In this document: piece by piece, positions 23,801 through 36,150 of the stretch | How the letters are laid out: the number at the start of each line of letters is the position of its first letter | How positions within the stretch are numbered: the first letter of the stretch is position 1 | Assembly: GCA_030248215.1 (NCBI GenBank) | Contig: JASANG010000840.1 | Coordinates: 1-64,000, forward strand | Origin: Enoplolaimus lenunculus | Lineage: Eukaryota; Nematoda; Enoplea; Enoplida; Thoracostomopsidae | DNA length: 64,000 nucleotides | Direction of reading: 5' to 3' | Translations under genes and position numbers: made by a program | The notes under the pieces: model-generated | What the model was told of the DNA's origin: nothing | Database searches by the model: none | The model's input: the letters and a program-made list of their open reading frames with translations, nothing else

Positions 23801-24674
23801 TGATAACTAACTCACTTAGCTACTTATTGTTTAACTTCAAAAAGTTACTCGTAATACATATGCGTTATAACAGTATATATTTCTATTATTAACAGATCAA
23901 CAAATTAAGAACTAACCCTAACTTACCAAGCAACCCAGGACGGGCATGACTCCACTTTACATCGTTACACGCTCGCCGTTGACCTGGCACAAACGCCGCT
24001 TCTCCAACACTGGAATTGCGCATTACCCCAGACTGTTCGTAACTGCCGAATAACGACACCAGCTTCACTGCGCCATCATTCAGTCCAACTGCGAACAACG
24101 CCGGATTATGCGTCGTTCCTGAAGCCTGGAACGCTGGATGTCCCGAAAACCCACCAATACTCACCGAGGTAGAACCTCGACTATCAGATAAGCCCACGGT
24201 TGTGGAAGGCAACCAATCTTGTCTTGCGTGCCCGTGCGAAGGATACCAGTCCCAACAGCGGACAATAGAGTCAGACAGTGAACTATTGACAGCTAAACGA
24301 TCAGCAAAATTATTCGTCACTAACCTTTCCCTATTCGCTGCTGCTAATTTAGGCTGCGATAACTTAGAACCTACAATGGTCGAAGATTGCAATTGACCAC
24401 TACCACCAGGAATAGTTGTACTCAAATTTGATTTGCCATCTGGTTGAGTTAACGAGCACCTACGCGATAACGCTTTTGATCCTCCATGCGATAAAGCAAC
24501 TAAATCAGGAGCCATACCAAGCTGGGCAGATGCTGCATTCTGGAGTGCATGAGGCGACCGCGGAAGCTCAGTCTGTACGGTGAATGTCTGATACAAGCTA
24601 ATCACGTTATTATCGAGTGTTGCAAATTGTTTGGGATTTGATGGAGACCACACAATATCTTGTCGATACATCAT
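15716..24674 (-). CDS. MIOS: MIOS, WD-repeat subunit of GATOR2, complete, 14 exons
   Basis: Exons: 24674-23927, 23721-23497, 23095-22731, 22374-22255, 21719-21419, 21171-20763, 20067-19977, 19479-19312, 18887-18698, 18191-17852, 17471-17083, 16784-16560, 16307-16174, 15808-15716. They give 3798 nt, 1265 aa, against about 875 aa in human. MIOS is part of GATOR2 at the lysosome, which relieves GATOR1 inhibition of TORC1 when amino acids are present. Landmarks: N-terminal DIVWSPSNPKQF; propeller blades with VCWDPSHQD, GIAIDP, LWDRRN, AWCPTRSGLLG and ESFAWHPTDPF; solenoid with LLELCGWGK and LERAA; GSLKGLMLTGL; YVDRTADVQTAA; and a C-terminal zinc region (about 1116-1265) with CCIFC, CANC, CAIC, CQRCHHGGH and CPVTGCSCQC. 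The extra length is Ser/Gly/Thr-rich insertion in exons 1-3, 5 and 10. One open stretch at 22100-22213 does not fit the phase and is left out. Confidence 0.95.
16829..16875. repeat. Trinucleotide microsatellite
   Basis: (CAA)n passing into (TAA)n within MIOS intron 11. Similar (TAA)n runs lie at 17806-17839 and 55245-55310, (TACA)n/(TA)n at 9357-9396, and (GAA)n at 29440-29473. Confidence 0.9.
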
Positions 24675-25764
24675 TATGCGAATAAAACGTGACCACGGAC
24701 TGTTAATCGTATTAAAACAACATGGAATTTGTTACGGTAAATGAGTTATTCTAGGCGCCTGTGATACTGCAAATTAAAGCTGTACACGGCAAGTAGAGCT
24801 ACCTGACTGCAGAGATTGAAAGCTCAACGAAGAATGTGAGACTCAGAATGACACGAAGCATTTTAAATCAATTGCTCGACACTTTTTCGCGTGTCTCAGG
24901 GCCTCGACGAATATCATTCAAAACAGTAAGTTGGAAATACGTAATTTTCTCTTTGCCAAACTTCACGCACTCTAAGTCATAATTTCCAGGCCCCTGTAAC
25001 TTTTAGGGGCGTCTAGGTTTCCGGTGGGTGTATAAAAGAGTAGGTTTATATTCTAGAATACATTTTTCGCTTAGGCTTAGGAACATACTTTGCAACGCTT
25101 AACCTTGGGAATACGCTTAATCTTCTGTTACGGCCGTAAAAGTTACATTGGCCGATTCCCATATTTCCTGGCAGATGGTTCTGAAACGCTTAATGTGGTT
25201 CAACCTTTCTCATTATATTACAAGGAAATTCGCAACGCCAATATACCGGTAATGTTTTCGCTACAAGTATTCAACCCCAATCAACCAAGCGTAAGATTTG
25301 AAACTACAACTCCAAAAGAAACAAAAATACGACATAAAACGAAATTTTATTAAGTAACATTCATGTATATACATTATTCGAGTAATATTGTTGACACAAC
25401 AAACTCAGCGTGTATGCAATCGAAAGTGGTCGAAAACTAGTTTAAATATTCTAAATCCCATGAATTTAAAGTCCCCGAGTTTTCCAAATTATAAAAACGG
25501 ACTCAGTTTCGCTGAAATATCTTTAGGTTGTTAAAGTCTCACTGTTTCTCCTTTCCTTTCCGTGAAGTATAAATTTCAAACCGTAATCAATTAAACTACT
25601 ATTAAACGCATCACAGGCTTAATGACATACAGATAAAAAGCTGTTTATTTTCTAAATTCATTAAGTGGATACATGCGACATGCGCGATTAGCCTATAAAC
25701 CCCGCCAAAAAACTCGAAAATTTAATAACACTTATTTGCTCTTCAAGAAAAGCTTTCATTCTTT
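24675..25764. other. Intergenic between MIOS start and PSMB5 end
   Basis: Only family A copy A5 is recognised. 25160-25760 shows no gene. No operon-style short spacing or SL2-like signal is apparent. Confidence 0.5.
24989..25153 (+). mobile_element. Family A TTAGGC MITE (A5)
   Basis: GGCCCCTGTAACTTTTAGGG at the left and GTAAAAGTTACATTGGCC at the right. It lies between MIOS and PSMB5. The hexamer core is very short. Confidence 0.8.
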
Positions 25765-28700
25765 TCATTGCAGTTTAGCTGGATCCAGTGATTTTCTACT
25801 AATTTCTGCTTCGAAATCGTAGTACATATCACTGACGTCAATACGTCCTAAATTTTTGTGGCCATCTTTGGTGATGTGGTACACTGAAAGCACGAAAACT
25901 AAGATAGTGAAAACAAACTACATAGCATTAATATTATGTTTCATTTCCTTTTGGTATGTAAAAGCAAAGCAGCCCAATTCGACGAATAGCGACGATAAAG
26001 AAATCTCAATATTACTAGTGCTATTAAGAAACCTTCGGAACAATATCATTACTGCTTCTAGCTCAAAACAGACAAAGCCAAACAGAAATATACCCTGAAC
26101 TCACTATATTGGCCTGCCTTGCTCAGCCTAATTGTAAGTCTAAACATAAACATAAAGCGTATGCCTAAAACTAAGCCTATGCCTAAACCTATCCTAAACC
26201 TAAGCGTCCCAATGTGCCTGTGGCAAAGACATATAATAAACATGTGCCAACCAAATAGTACGAAAATAAACGATTGACTTCATCAAAATCTAATCAATGC
26301 AAATCTTACCAACAACAGAGCCTCCAGAACCAACATCCCTATATGTAGCATGCATTATCGCTTTCCGTCCCAGCGCAATTGCATCAACGTCGCTCATTTT
26401 TTCTTTCCAAAATGTATCTAGAACGCCGTATGCATTCAATGAACCAGAACCAATTGAAAATACTTTTCCAGCAATCCGAGTGCCATTATTATCAACGTAA
26501 TACAACGAAGGACCCTGCAATAAAACACATAGAATAAGCCTAAATCAGAATAAAGAATGAAAATCATATTAAAAGTTCATCAACGTAATAAAAAATTACC
26601 GGCAATTCTATCAGTTCTCTTCAAACTTTTCCAGTCTCAATACAAACATAAGAATTAGTAAGAATTAGCTATAATTTCAAAAATTTTAAGTGTAACTTAG
26701 AGCAGTTTTCACGTTGCACACGAATTATAAGAGAAAATATAGTACTTCAACAGCAAATTTTTGCGCGTTTTTACATACAAGATATTAGATAGATACCTAG
26801 CAACGGCGTACAGTGTCAGAATATGTACAATTACTTACCTTCCTTATCATTTCGCGTTCCCCTGGTAGTGGAGTGGGGGTTCTGGCTCAAACTCAAAAGC
26901 AGTTCAGGAAAGGGAAATCCCGTATCCTAGCAAATTTTAGTTAACTAAACACTTTGGGAAAAAACAGAAACACCGTTGACGAAACGTACCCTTTTATCAA
27001 ATCCAGCAACTTGGGATCCAACAGAGAGGCCCATTCCTTTGTAGCTGTACAGAATATTTGCTAAATACTTAGACGCCGCCGCTACACTAATCGGTTGTTT
27101 GTTTTGCAACTCAAACAATCTGTAACTCAAGATAATTAAATTCTGTGGATTTTCTGAACAGCTTGACAAATTAGTTAGCTTATTGAACACAATATTATTT
27201 TAGCAATATTACTGTTCGGATTGAAATTAAATACATAACCTGTTGTCTTGTTTTAATTTGATAAAAATTCCCGATGCTTTTATTGTGTTAAAATTATGCA
27301 CAAGTGAAAACCTATGTGACGATGTGCGCACAGGTTACAAACTGTATATAAACAGAAATAACTTCATTACAAAACTGTATCATTTTTAACAGTACGTAGT
27401 GTTTCAGACGGACTAATAACTGCGTTGGTAGGATCTCATTAAACACACTTTGAAATAACACCAATCTCATATTATTGGCTTACTTCGCCTCTTTTGAGAG
27501 AACCCGAATCCAAAATTGGCAATCTGCAGCGCCGCCTGCCATAGTAGCAACAATATGATCATTTACTTCAAGAATTTTGTTTACAGTTTGCGAACCTAAA
27601 GTAAATTAAATTGCATATATACCGCAATACCTGTTTACCGTGAAGGTGTAAAACAGGTGATAAAATAACAAAATAATTCTTTTTGCGTTACAATCAACAG
27701 TTTTTCGGTGATGTGGTATCTTCACAGTTCATGTTTCCGTCCCTGTTCCGGTAGAAAAGTGAATTCGTGTTTCTTGTATAATGTTGCTAATGCTGGAGCC
27801 CTGATATATACCTATGTATTGTCCAGAGGTTGCTCTCGAATCTGCCGCGACAATGATTCCTCCCTTATCAGACTCAGTTAATGGATTGTACACGAAGGCC
27901 AAAGTCGTCGTCCCGTGCAGAAATTGAAATTTGCTATCGTCACCAAAATGCTGTTCGACAAATCTCGCAGGCTAAAATACAAAATTAAATATTACCAATG
28001 CATGCAACTGTATGATTATTAATTTAATTGCCACGATGATCGTCCTTCAAGCTGCCGACTACCAAATGATGTCATCTACATGACGACTTATGTACATAAA
28101 AGAATAAAACATTCAAAATTACGGTTTTAGCACAAAATGGGAAAAAATGAAAAATCCACATTGAAAAAAATTTTGCTGAAACTCAAGTTCTTTTCACAAC
28201 TTGATTTCATCTACAGGCTGACCTTACTTTAAAGTATTTGACGCATGTTTTTGTAGCACTTGGAAAATTGGCTAATGAGAATCCAAGACAGTCGATGAAC
28301 AACATATTTTATTTTGAACTACAGTCAGTTAGCAGCAACTCAGTGCCTCAGTGGTGCAATAGATTCGCAATTCCTGTTCCGGTTCCTGTTCGTGTTCCAA
28401 TAAATATATAAATTCCTGTTCCTGATACTGCGAAATACAGTTATCGTTGGAACTTTTTAAACTATACTGTCTGCATGACCCCTATTCCAAGTTGACCCCT
28501 ATTCGAAGTTTTACCCAAACTTCAGGACCACGCCGGGAATCAAGCCTCGGCCCTCTTGTAGATTCGTCGATTGCCACAACTTCGCATTTCGGTATGTGTA
28601 AATATCAGGGTTCAACCAGAATTACAAAATACCGGAGCTGGAAAGCTAAAAAATACCGGAACCGGAAAATAAAAAATAATTGAAACCGAAAAATTTATTT

Positions 28701-29247
28701 TTAACTCTATTTTATCGCTTTTATTGCTGTAAACACAACATTTAGAATGCCAAAATCTTGAAACAAATGCAATAGGTGGAGACATATAAAGTACGGAGTA
28801 TTACACAAATGAAACATTTTGGAAATACACGCTCGGACAATTTTAGAGAAATCAGTCAGAATAATATGCCAATGTTTCTTAAATTTTCAATACCGAAAAT
28901 CCCAAAAAATTCCGGTGAAAATTACCGGAAATGGATAGTGAAAAATATAGGATTTGCCTACCGGAACCTGAATTCCCGTTGCACCCTGGTACATTTGTAT
29001 GACAATCTTTTTGCTTTACATACACTTTACCGAGCACAATCCCGACAGAACCCTTCTAAATTGTCTGAACTCATCTAGGTCCCTCTTATTAGTATTTGCC
29101 TATGTCAACCCGCGCATATATACATACCGATTCAGCAGGCAACGCAAACTGAGCAGTATCATAAAATGTCGATCCACAACCATCAGGTATTCGAGTGCTA
29201 TAGCTGGACGCAAAATTTTTAGTGCCGCAGAAACTGGATAAAGCCAT
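25765..29247 (-). CDS. PSMB5: Proteasome 20S subunit beta type-5, complete, 6 exons
   Basis: Exons: 29247-29128, 27971-27812, 27595-27484, 27119-26990, 26514-26310, 25883-25765; 846 nt, 281 aa. This is the chymotrypsin-like catalytic subunit of the 20S core. A propeptide of about 60 residues ends in HG, and cleavage would expose Thr1 of TTTLAF. Other family marks are [13 protein letters not shown] (catalytic Asp17 and Lys-side region), [11 protein letters not shown] (Lys33-equivalent region to be aligned), [47 protein letters not shown] (catalytic-site SGS) and [11 protein letters not shown]. The first ATG precedes a short polar leader, as expected for a propeptide. All six exon phases agree. 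It lies head to head with the WBP1-like gene and 1.1 kb upstream of MIOS on the same strand. Confidence 0.97.
28500..28570 (-). repeat. tRNA-like SINE head, inverted
   Basis: gaccacgccgggaatcaagc is the reverse complement of the B-box side of the copy at 10558-10631. It lies in PSMB5 intron 1 next to family F. Confidence 0.55.
28607..28989. mobile_element. Family F hAT-like MITE
   Basis: CAGGGTTCAACCAGAATTAC to GAATTCCCGTTGCACCCTG, with many CCGGAA repeats inside. It lies in PSMB5 intron 1. Confidence 0.8.
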
Positions 29248-30250
29248 TGTGAATAAAAGATTGTGAACTTTTCAATACTACTTTATCTAGCGATACTAAG
29301 TTTTTGATATCCTAGAAGCAACGCCAGTTAAATATACCGAATTATTGGGGAATCCTTAAAAGTATTAAAAAGCTTCCCTGTAATAATCAGCACGACACTG
29401 TATACGAGCACTAGCTTAATAATTTATCTATATATCACGAAGAAGAAGAAAAAGAAGAAGAAACAAGAAGAATGAGAAAGTATTAAACGGAGATTTCAGT
29501 TATGCATAAATCCAGTACTCTTTTTTCAATCCGGTATCCTTTGCACTAATATTGCAAGTTAATTCTGAGGGTGATGGGTTAAATTCCATCGGTATCTAAA
29601 TAATTGTGAATCACATTTAACATATAGTCTACATTCGACCAGTTGCCTGTTCAGGCCCGCAGCCAGCTCATCTTGCAGGGGGGAGGCTAAAAATTTTTCA
29701 GGAGGGGCATTCAAGGGTTTTCACTGAGTTTAACAAGCTAGGTTGAAAACTTTTTAGCGGGGCCCCAATTTTTCAGAGAAGACTGAACCCCAATTCCCCC
29801 ACTGGATACGGTGCCGTGCCTGTTTAAGCGATCGTGCAAATGCTATAACGAAGAATGCTCCAACAGAGTTCTCTCAAGCGCGTAAATTTTGCTATTGTAA
29901 TAATCGATCTATTTATGATTTTGAAAGAACTAATTAATTATCCATACGTAGCTAGTATGACAATCTATAAAGCCATGAAATTAAAGCTAACTTGTGTGCT
30001 AAAATCCTTACCGAATGGAATATGTAATACTGTCCATCATTCTTTAGCCCGTCATAGCGATACTATACTGACCCGCCAGTCTTAGGTAGATTATGCAGAC
30101 CCGCTAGTTATAGGTAGGTAGATTATACATACCCGGCAAAATCCCCATCTACAGCTGGGTTGCCAATGTTTAGACTTACCTTAAATACTGCAGTTTAGTC
30201 ATTAATAAACGTAGTTATGTTTGATTACTAGTAATTTTGCTGTGTGTACG
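29248..30250. promoter_or_regulatory. Head-to-head promoter interval of PSMB5 and the WBP1-like gene
   Basis: About 1 kb between two divergent start codons. It contains a (GAA)n run near 29440 and a family H element at 29655-29815. No core promoter motif is convincing, so the call rests on gene orientation. Confidence 0.4.
29655..29815. mobile_element. Family H element (CAGGCCCGTAGCC ends)
   Basis: caggcccgcagccagctcatc, a G-run, then sequence shared with 40915 and 60523. It lies between PSMB5 and the WBP1-like gene. Confidence 0.6.
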
Positions 30251-33200
30251 ATGTATCTTGCGTTCTTTTTAATTCCAATAATTTTGGCTAGAGAACGCAA
30301 CGCAGTACACGCCCTTGATGATTCTGAGGTGCGTCCAGTAATGTTTCGTCCCATCATCAAACGTGTTGTCAGGGTGCAAACGGGATTCCGGTTCCGCGAT
30401 TTTTTCATCTTAATTCTTGTATTGAGTTTTAGTCGGTGGAAAACGTATTTTGCTAAAAATGATAATAAAATGGATTTCTTTATTGTAGGACTTTGACTTT
30501 GACTTTTGACTTTGATAGTCTATGTAGAAACCAGAAATGCCCCCTTGTCCAACTGCTTCTATTGTTGATTAGGTATCTGTCGACCGTATACTACGGTCAA
30601 CCAGACAATACAATGGGCATTGCATATATTGCATATGCACCAGAATAAGCATGTCTCACATGCTTACATATGTCATCGAAGGTTGATTTCGCTTCCGCGG
30701 GTAATGAAAATCTAAAACACAACACATTAAGAGAATACATATCTTAAACTAAGGTTATTTCATCAATAATATAACACAAAAATTGAATTTTTCGGTGACA
30801 TGTATTTTAAACTTTCCGTTTCAAGTCATTTTTTCAACTGCCGGTTCCGGTAAAATGTAATTCCGGACTTCGGTTGCACTCTGTGTGTTATACATAACGC
30901 TTAAGGTATCCCACCACTGCTTACTTCTGCTGGTTTCTGCGTGTGAAGTGTATAATAAACGTCAAAATTTTTTCGAATATATGCTTGGTGTATATACGTA
31001 TCTGAAAACAGTATTTAGCCATACGTAACGTCGTTCAAAATTGGTTCAATACAAAATTCTGCTATGGTTTAAGCCGGACTGTGATATTTTGCTGTGAAAC
31101 TATATATAGGCTTCAAATTCCATTGCCTAAAACAGACTTATATTGCCAAATAAAGTCAAAATTACAATGTTTGCAGAGCGTTTTGTGATAAGTTAGGTAG
31201 ATAGGGTACGAAGGTTTTTAGTTCCATGTGTTGCAGCTCAAAATAAGGGGCGTTCTTACGAGGTTTGTATCGCATAACCGACTGATTCTAAGTCCAGCGC
31301 GCTACCACTGAGCCACGCCGCCTCACAGTCAGCTCCTAGATTTTCAGGTTTTAATGCCTGATAAGAACCTGAATATTACACTCATGTAATCTTGGTTCTT
31401 CCATGTTTGACTGCTGCTGCATATGAAAGCACTACATATGCATCAGTGTTTTTAACCGATGTGGAGCATCAGCATACACGTATATGTACAATGCCTCGAA
31501 ATGTTGGTTGTGTACAATATCATAACTTATCGTATACGAGCCAGTACTTTGTTTCAGGAAGATGTGGCAGTTTCGCCCGGGCCCTTGAGAAATTTTCCAC
31601 GTTATTCGCGTCCCAACGAATTACCTCGATTACACTGTATAACGCGAGACATCAGGTAAGCCTTAAACCTAAACGGTAGCATAACAAGGATCATATTCGC
31701 CTCTAGTTAAGGTATATATGTGTGTGTCGGGCCTGCAACGTATATCGCATCTGCTCATCTCATATGTTCGGATATGGCGATTGACGCCATCTAAATTTGG
31801 GTTCTGTTAGTAGTGTTTGAGACTTGTTTTCGACACGGAAACAAGCGGATATACGACTCCATCAAATAATCGACTTCCGGTATTGGTATTCTACATTGTC
31901 GGATTTTTGTTGCTAAAAAGTGTAACATAGCTCAAAATTATACCGCGAAGCGTTTTATGTTTTGTACTCTGGTTTCGAAAGGTGGATGTCTGTCTGTCTG
32001 TCCGCCTGTCTTTCCGAAAAGAAGAACGGCTGAACCGGTTTTGATAAACTTTTTGTTTGAAAACCAATTACCCTGGGGTGTTAACCTCGCATTGGGGTTT
32101 TAAAATTTTAAGCCTTTTATTAGCTACAGGCTAATTTGCATAATTAGTTAAGCCTAAATTAGGACTTTCTGCAGTATTTCACTAATTACTACAGTTACAG
32201 GCAATCTAGTTTCAACATTCAAGGGCTTTTGGGCGCGGAAATCTGCATAGACTGTTTACAAACCTCCAAAACCGATAATTTAGCAGTTAGTTAATAGATA
32301 ATTTGCATATTAGCTTAACTGCGTACGTGGGTTCAAGCTTCGCTCGATACATGTAGTCCCACTATGACTGATCGCAAGTACGTACCTACCAAATTAAGGT
32401 GACTAAGTTTAACTTTTTGTCAAAATATGCACTTACGAAGTATCGGGGTGTGGAAGTACGTATTAAACAAGCAAATAAATGGCGGAACACAAGCAAAGGG
32501 AAAGAGATTTTTGTAGATTGATAACCAAGCAATGTTTTCATTAATTTTCGCACTGACGGTCGCATATAATGCGTATAAGTTAATTTTCATATGTGCGCAA
32601 CGTCTCTTACAATTAGAGTTGGAGATAGTTTCTGAAAATTTTCACTCGCTGAGTTTGTGCCACCATTCCTAAGTGGTAAGTAAAGTAGAAAATATAAAGT
32701 TTGTCGGTGATTTTGGGTGACGGTTAACGGTCTCGGTAGGTACCGCACATCCCTGGTATCCGGTTGAAACCTGTTCGATATTACTACCGCAAAGTATCTA
32801 GCATCTGGTGCGTTCATATATACCGGAGTGTGATGTAGATATCAATGTGCGGACGGATGTTCGGTACCGGTTATGCGGCACTAATCAACGTCCGTATCTG
32901 GTATCATGTACAAACATACAGCATGTATACGGTTGTGGTTCCGAATACCACAAAACTGCTTTTGATTAATGGACCTATTTAACATCTTGCTGCGGTTACG
33001 TTTCGAGCAAGTAAAGCTGTTATGATTTTTAACTGAAATAGAATGAAAAATCTAAGCTAACAATTACGAATATAATTTCAATTCAGCAAACATATAATAA
33101 TTTTTCACCACTCAATCACTTTCTAATCATTTATGTTGGTTATGGTTTAAGTCTTCATATAATGATGTGATGTAGTATTCTATCTATATATTTATTAAGC

Positions 33201-36150
33201 TTGGTGTTTTAAAGTTGAAATCGGCATCGGTTCGGCATCGGCAAAAAATTTTGGTATCGGCACATCCCTAGAATTTTCGGCCGCATGTGTTTTTCACTTT
33301 CCGGATTCTGCTCCGCTAAATAATTATACGTAACTCCGATTGCACCCTGCCTGGTGGATTTCTGTTTTTGCCGGTCATTGCACTGGAACCAGGTATCTGG
33401 TCGCTCCCTATATTGAGTGCAAGCAAACGTACAGGAACCCTTTGTGGATAACCCAACAGTGCGTAACATACAATTATGTGATCAAAACCTGCGAATTTGT
33501 TTCTTTGTCCTTATAATGCTTGTATTGTCAAACGCTTATTTCAGCTGCAGCGAACTAACCCAGTACTGTTGTCATGAATCTACAAGCGTTGCACTAAAAT
33601 GTTGTTTCAAAACCGCGTACGATACAACCTATTATTCAAACGACCAGAATAGCAGAACACACATGTTAAATCATCGTTACCAGTATTGGAATATGTGGTA
33701 CATGTGGTAAGTCGGAATTTTTGAAAATCTCCCGAAAAACCTATCTGTTATTGCACGGCTAAATCGGTTTCATAACGCGACATACAATATATAACGTATG
33801 TATATGTAATCAGTTTCGTCAAACTATAACATATATACGTATATACTTATTGCAATATTCACATGTCCCGAAGTGTTACTTGTATTTCGTACTTTTAGGT
33901 TCGTGATTATACTTGTTTTGTCATCTTGCTTTCTGGCATGCAATTATGTTAAACGACGTCAGCAACAGCTGGCTATATTACGTCACCTTCAGCATTCTTG
34001 CAACTCGGTTAATAGTGAGTCAACTAATGTTTTTCATAGCTATGTGGGTCTAGTGGAAGTATATTTTGTGAAATACGTACGCATACTTTTTTGTATTGAT
34101 CGTAAAACACTGTTATTTTACTTAAAGATTCGTAGCTGCAAACGGGTGTACGTTCGTACTATACATAACACATCTAAGTTTCGAGTTATACAGCAGTTTG
34201 AGAATGAAGATATTTATTGTAGTAGGTCTAAAAGCGCCAGTTATTCTGCACTGCATGCGTGCATATTGGAATTCTCGATGTATATTCCGGGCGTCCCTTA
34301 AAGTGTTTATAATCACTACGTTTTGTCAATATATATATACGGCTCTTGATGTTAGATATGATTTCCAGGTTGGTTCTTTGACCATTTTCTGGCGGTTACT
34401 ATTGAAAACTCTCGTGCTACGGTTGCGCTATACTTTTGTTGACGTCCGGCGATGTCCGTCACCCGTCCAGCGCCGTCCGTCACCCGTTGGGCGCTGTCCG
34501 TCACCATGCGGCATCGTACGTCGCGGTGACGGACTTCGCCGTACGGTGACGTACGGCGCATCACGACAAGTTTAGCACCACCCTTAATTGTGCTTACATG
34601 TAGTATTTAGTATTATTTTTCATTTTAGATGACCAAACAATACTGAGCTCTCATCGATGTCCCGACGGCTCAGTAGTTGTATCATTGTATGGTCTTCAAC
34701 CCAACGGACAATTGATTCGTTCTTCAGGCATCGCGTTCACAGATTCAGTACTGTCAGCTGCCGCAATGTCAGCGCATCGTAATGCGGCAATGGATTCAAG
34801 CAACGTTGCGCCGCAATGCACCATGCCGCCTACGTACAACGAAGTATGTATGCTATGCTGTGAAAACTGAAATAACGCCCTAGTCAAAAGCACTGAAGTA
34901 GCCACTAAACAGTTACAGAGGGCACAACCTGTTGTTATATATATATATATATATCAGGGATCCACCGGATGTCCAGTTTCGATTTTGTATCCGGCAAAAT
35001 CCAACTTCCGTATCCGGTATAAACCTACCGGATACCGGAGATTTGTGGCTGTGGTTGCGAATATTATAAAACTGTTTTGCACGTCAAAATATTAGATATT
35101 TTGAAGCGAATGCAATTCCGAGCAAGTCTGCGGTAAGGAGTATGCAGATATCTTTTTTGTGTAAGTTTCGGAAAAAATTCGAGCAAAAATTACCATGTAA
35201 AATTTTGGGTTTGATCCCTCTTGGTGGCGCCATAGCCTGGATGCCGCAATATCAGTTAAAAATTAATAGCACAATTTGTTCCTTGAGGGCTTGATGATTT
35301 CAGACTATCTCGAAACCTGATAAATATCCTGTCAGTCCTAACAGTTTTGCGGCTGCCAATACTGAAGGAGGTGGACACGCTGGAGCTAAATGTGAGCACA
35401 ACTCTACCGCAGACGCGTTGCCTTCGTACGAGAGTGCAATGCGAGCAGCAATGGAAGCCAGTTTGCGCGAAACCAGTGCGGCAGCCCACGCTACGATCGA
35501 CAGTGCTACTATATCATCAGCGAACAGTGGTCAGACAGTCACTGGTGCAAGTACAGGAGCAACGTTGGACGTCAGTTGTAATTCAACAACAAAAATAGCG
35601 AGCAACAATTGCGGTCAATCAACAGACATAAATGCGGGTACGCACGGATCGACGTCGCAAGACAGAACCAACGGATTGGAACAGGGCGCAACAACGGCCG
35701 GGCTAACCGATTCACGTAAGTGACGAATTACGTCAACGATGCTTGTTTGGGTGACTGCTTACATATCATTCAATAGGTATAGATCATAATTAGATTAATT
35801 TTCCTGAATGTTTCCTTCTGTATGCACGAAAAATTGTATCGCCTTATTAATTTGACGCAGAGCTGGTCATAATTTCAGGATAACTCTTTCTTTTTACGTT
35901 GCGCTAAATGCAGTTTTTACTGCTACAGGTACAGCTATGAGTGAAGTTTATTTTTATTAGTAGCAGTTAATATTTATGAGTATTAATAGTTATATAGTTA
36001 TTGTAATTTATTTCAGAATCGACATCAGTGAGCAGTAACACTTATGAATCATCATCAGCGCAAAATTGTGTCGATCATAAAAAACCAACAGATAGTAATA
36101 CTACTAACGCAACTACTAGTCTTAAACGAAAAGAATCTAGTTCAGAATAG
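30251..36150 (+). CDS. WBP1/VOPP1-like single-pass adaptor with WW-binding motifs, 7 exons
   Basis: Exons: 30251-30328, 31558-31655, 33545-33706, 33899-34014, 34629-34843, 35304-35715, 36017-36150; 1215 nt, 404 aa. Exon 1 encodes a signal peptide (MYLAFFLIPIILA). Exons 2-3 encode a short cysteine-rich ectodomain with CSELTQYCCHES and LKCCF. Exons 3-4 encode an aromatic-rich start of a membrane helix (YQYWNMWYMW) running into FVIILVLSSCFLAC, then the basic stop-transfer KRRQQQ. The cytoplasmic tail has PPTYNE at the end of exon 5 and LPSYESAM in exon 6, both of the type bound by WW domains of NEDD4-family ligases, then a long Ser/Thr/Asn-rich tail. This matches the layout of WBP1, WBP1L (OPAL1) and VOPP1; overall identity is low, so the exact family member is not claimed. 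Exon 1 is the least certain part. Confidence 0.8.
30370..30885. mobile_element. Family F hAT-like element, long
   Basis: CAGGGTGCAAACGGGATTCCG to TTCGGTTGCACTCTG. It starts 42 bp after exon 1 of the WBP1-like gene. Confidence 0.6.
31254..31325 (-). repeat. tRNA-like sequence, degraded T arm
   Basis: Minus strand GGCGTGGCTCAGTGGTAGCG is a near-perfect D arm and A box. The B box is eroded (GGTTATGCGATAC). Confidence 0.5.
31975..32190. repeat. Dispersed-repeat-like segment with (GTCT)n
   Basis: gatgtctgtctgtctgtccg then gaacggctgaaccggttttg, a text I recall from interspersed repeats of several invertebrates. Only one copy is seen here; in WBP1-like intron 2. Confidence 0.4.
34419..34583. mobile_element. 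Family K foldback element
   Basis: ttgcgctatacttttgttgac, then alternating CGTCCGTCACC / GGTGACGGAC. It lies in intron 4 of the WBP1-like gene. Confidence 0.7.

Noticed and set aside
30221-30496. 91-aa secreted-peptide-like frame
   Set aside because: Only the first 26 codons (30251-30328) are used, as exon 1 of the WBP1-like gene. The rest runs into a family F element.
33417-33544. Upstream extension of WBP1-like exon 3, with a signal-like run before CSEL
   Set aside because: No start codon in frame before 33516. TTATTTCAG at 33536-33544 is a good acceptor that joins exon 2 in phase.
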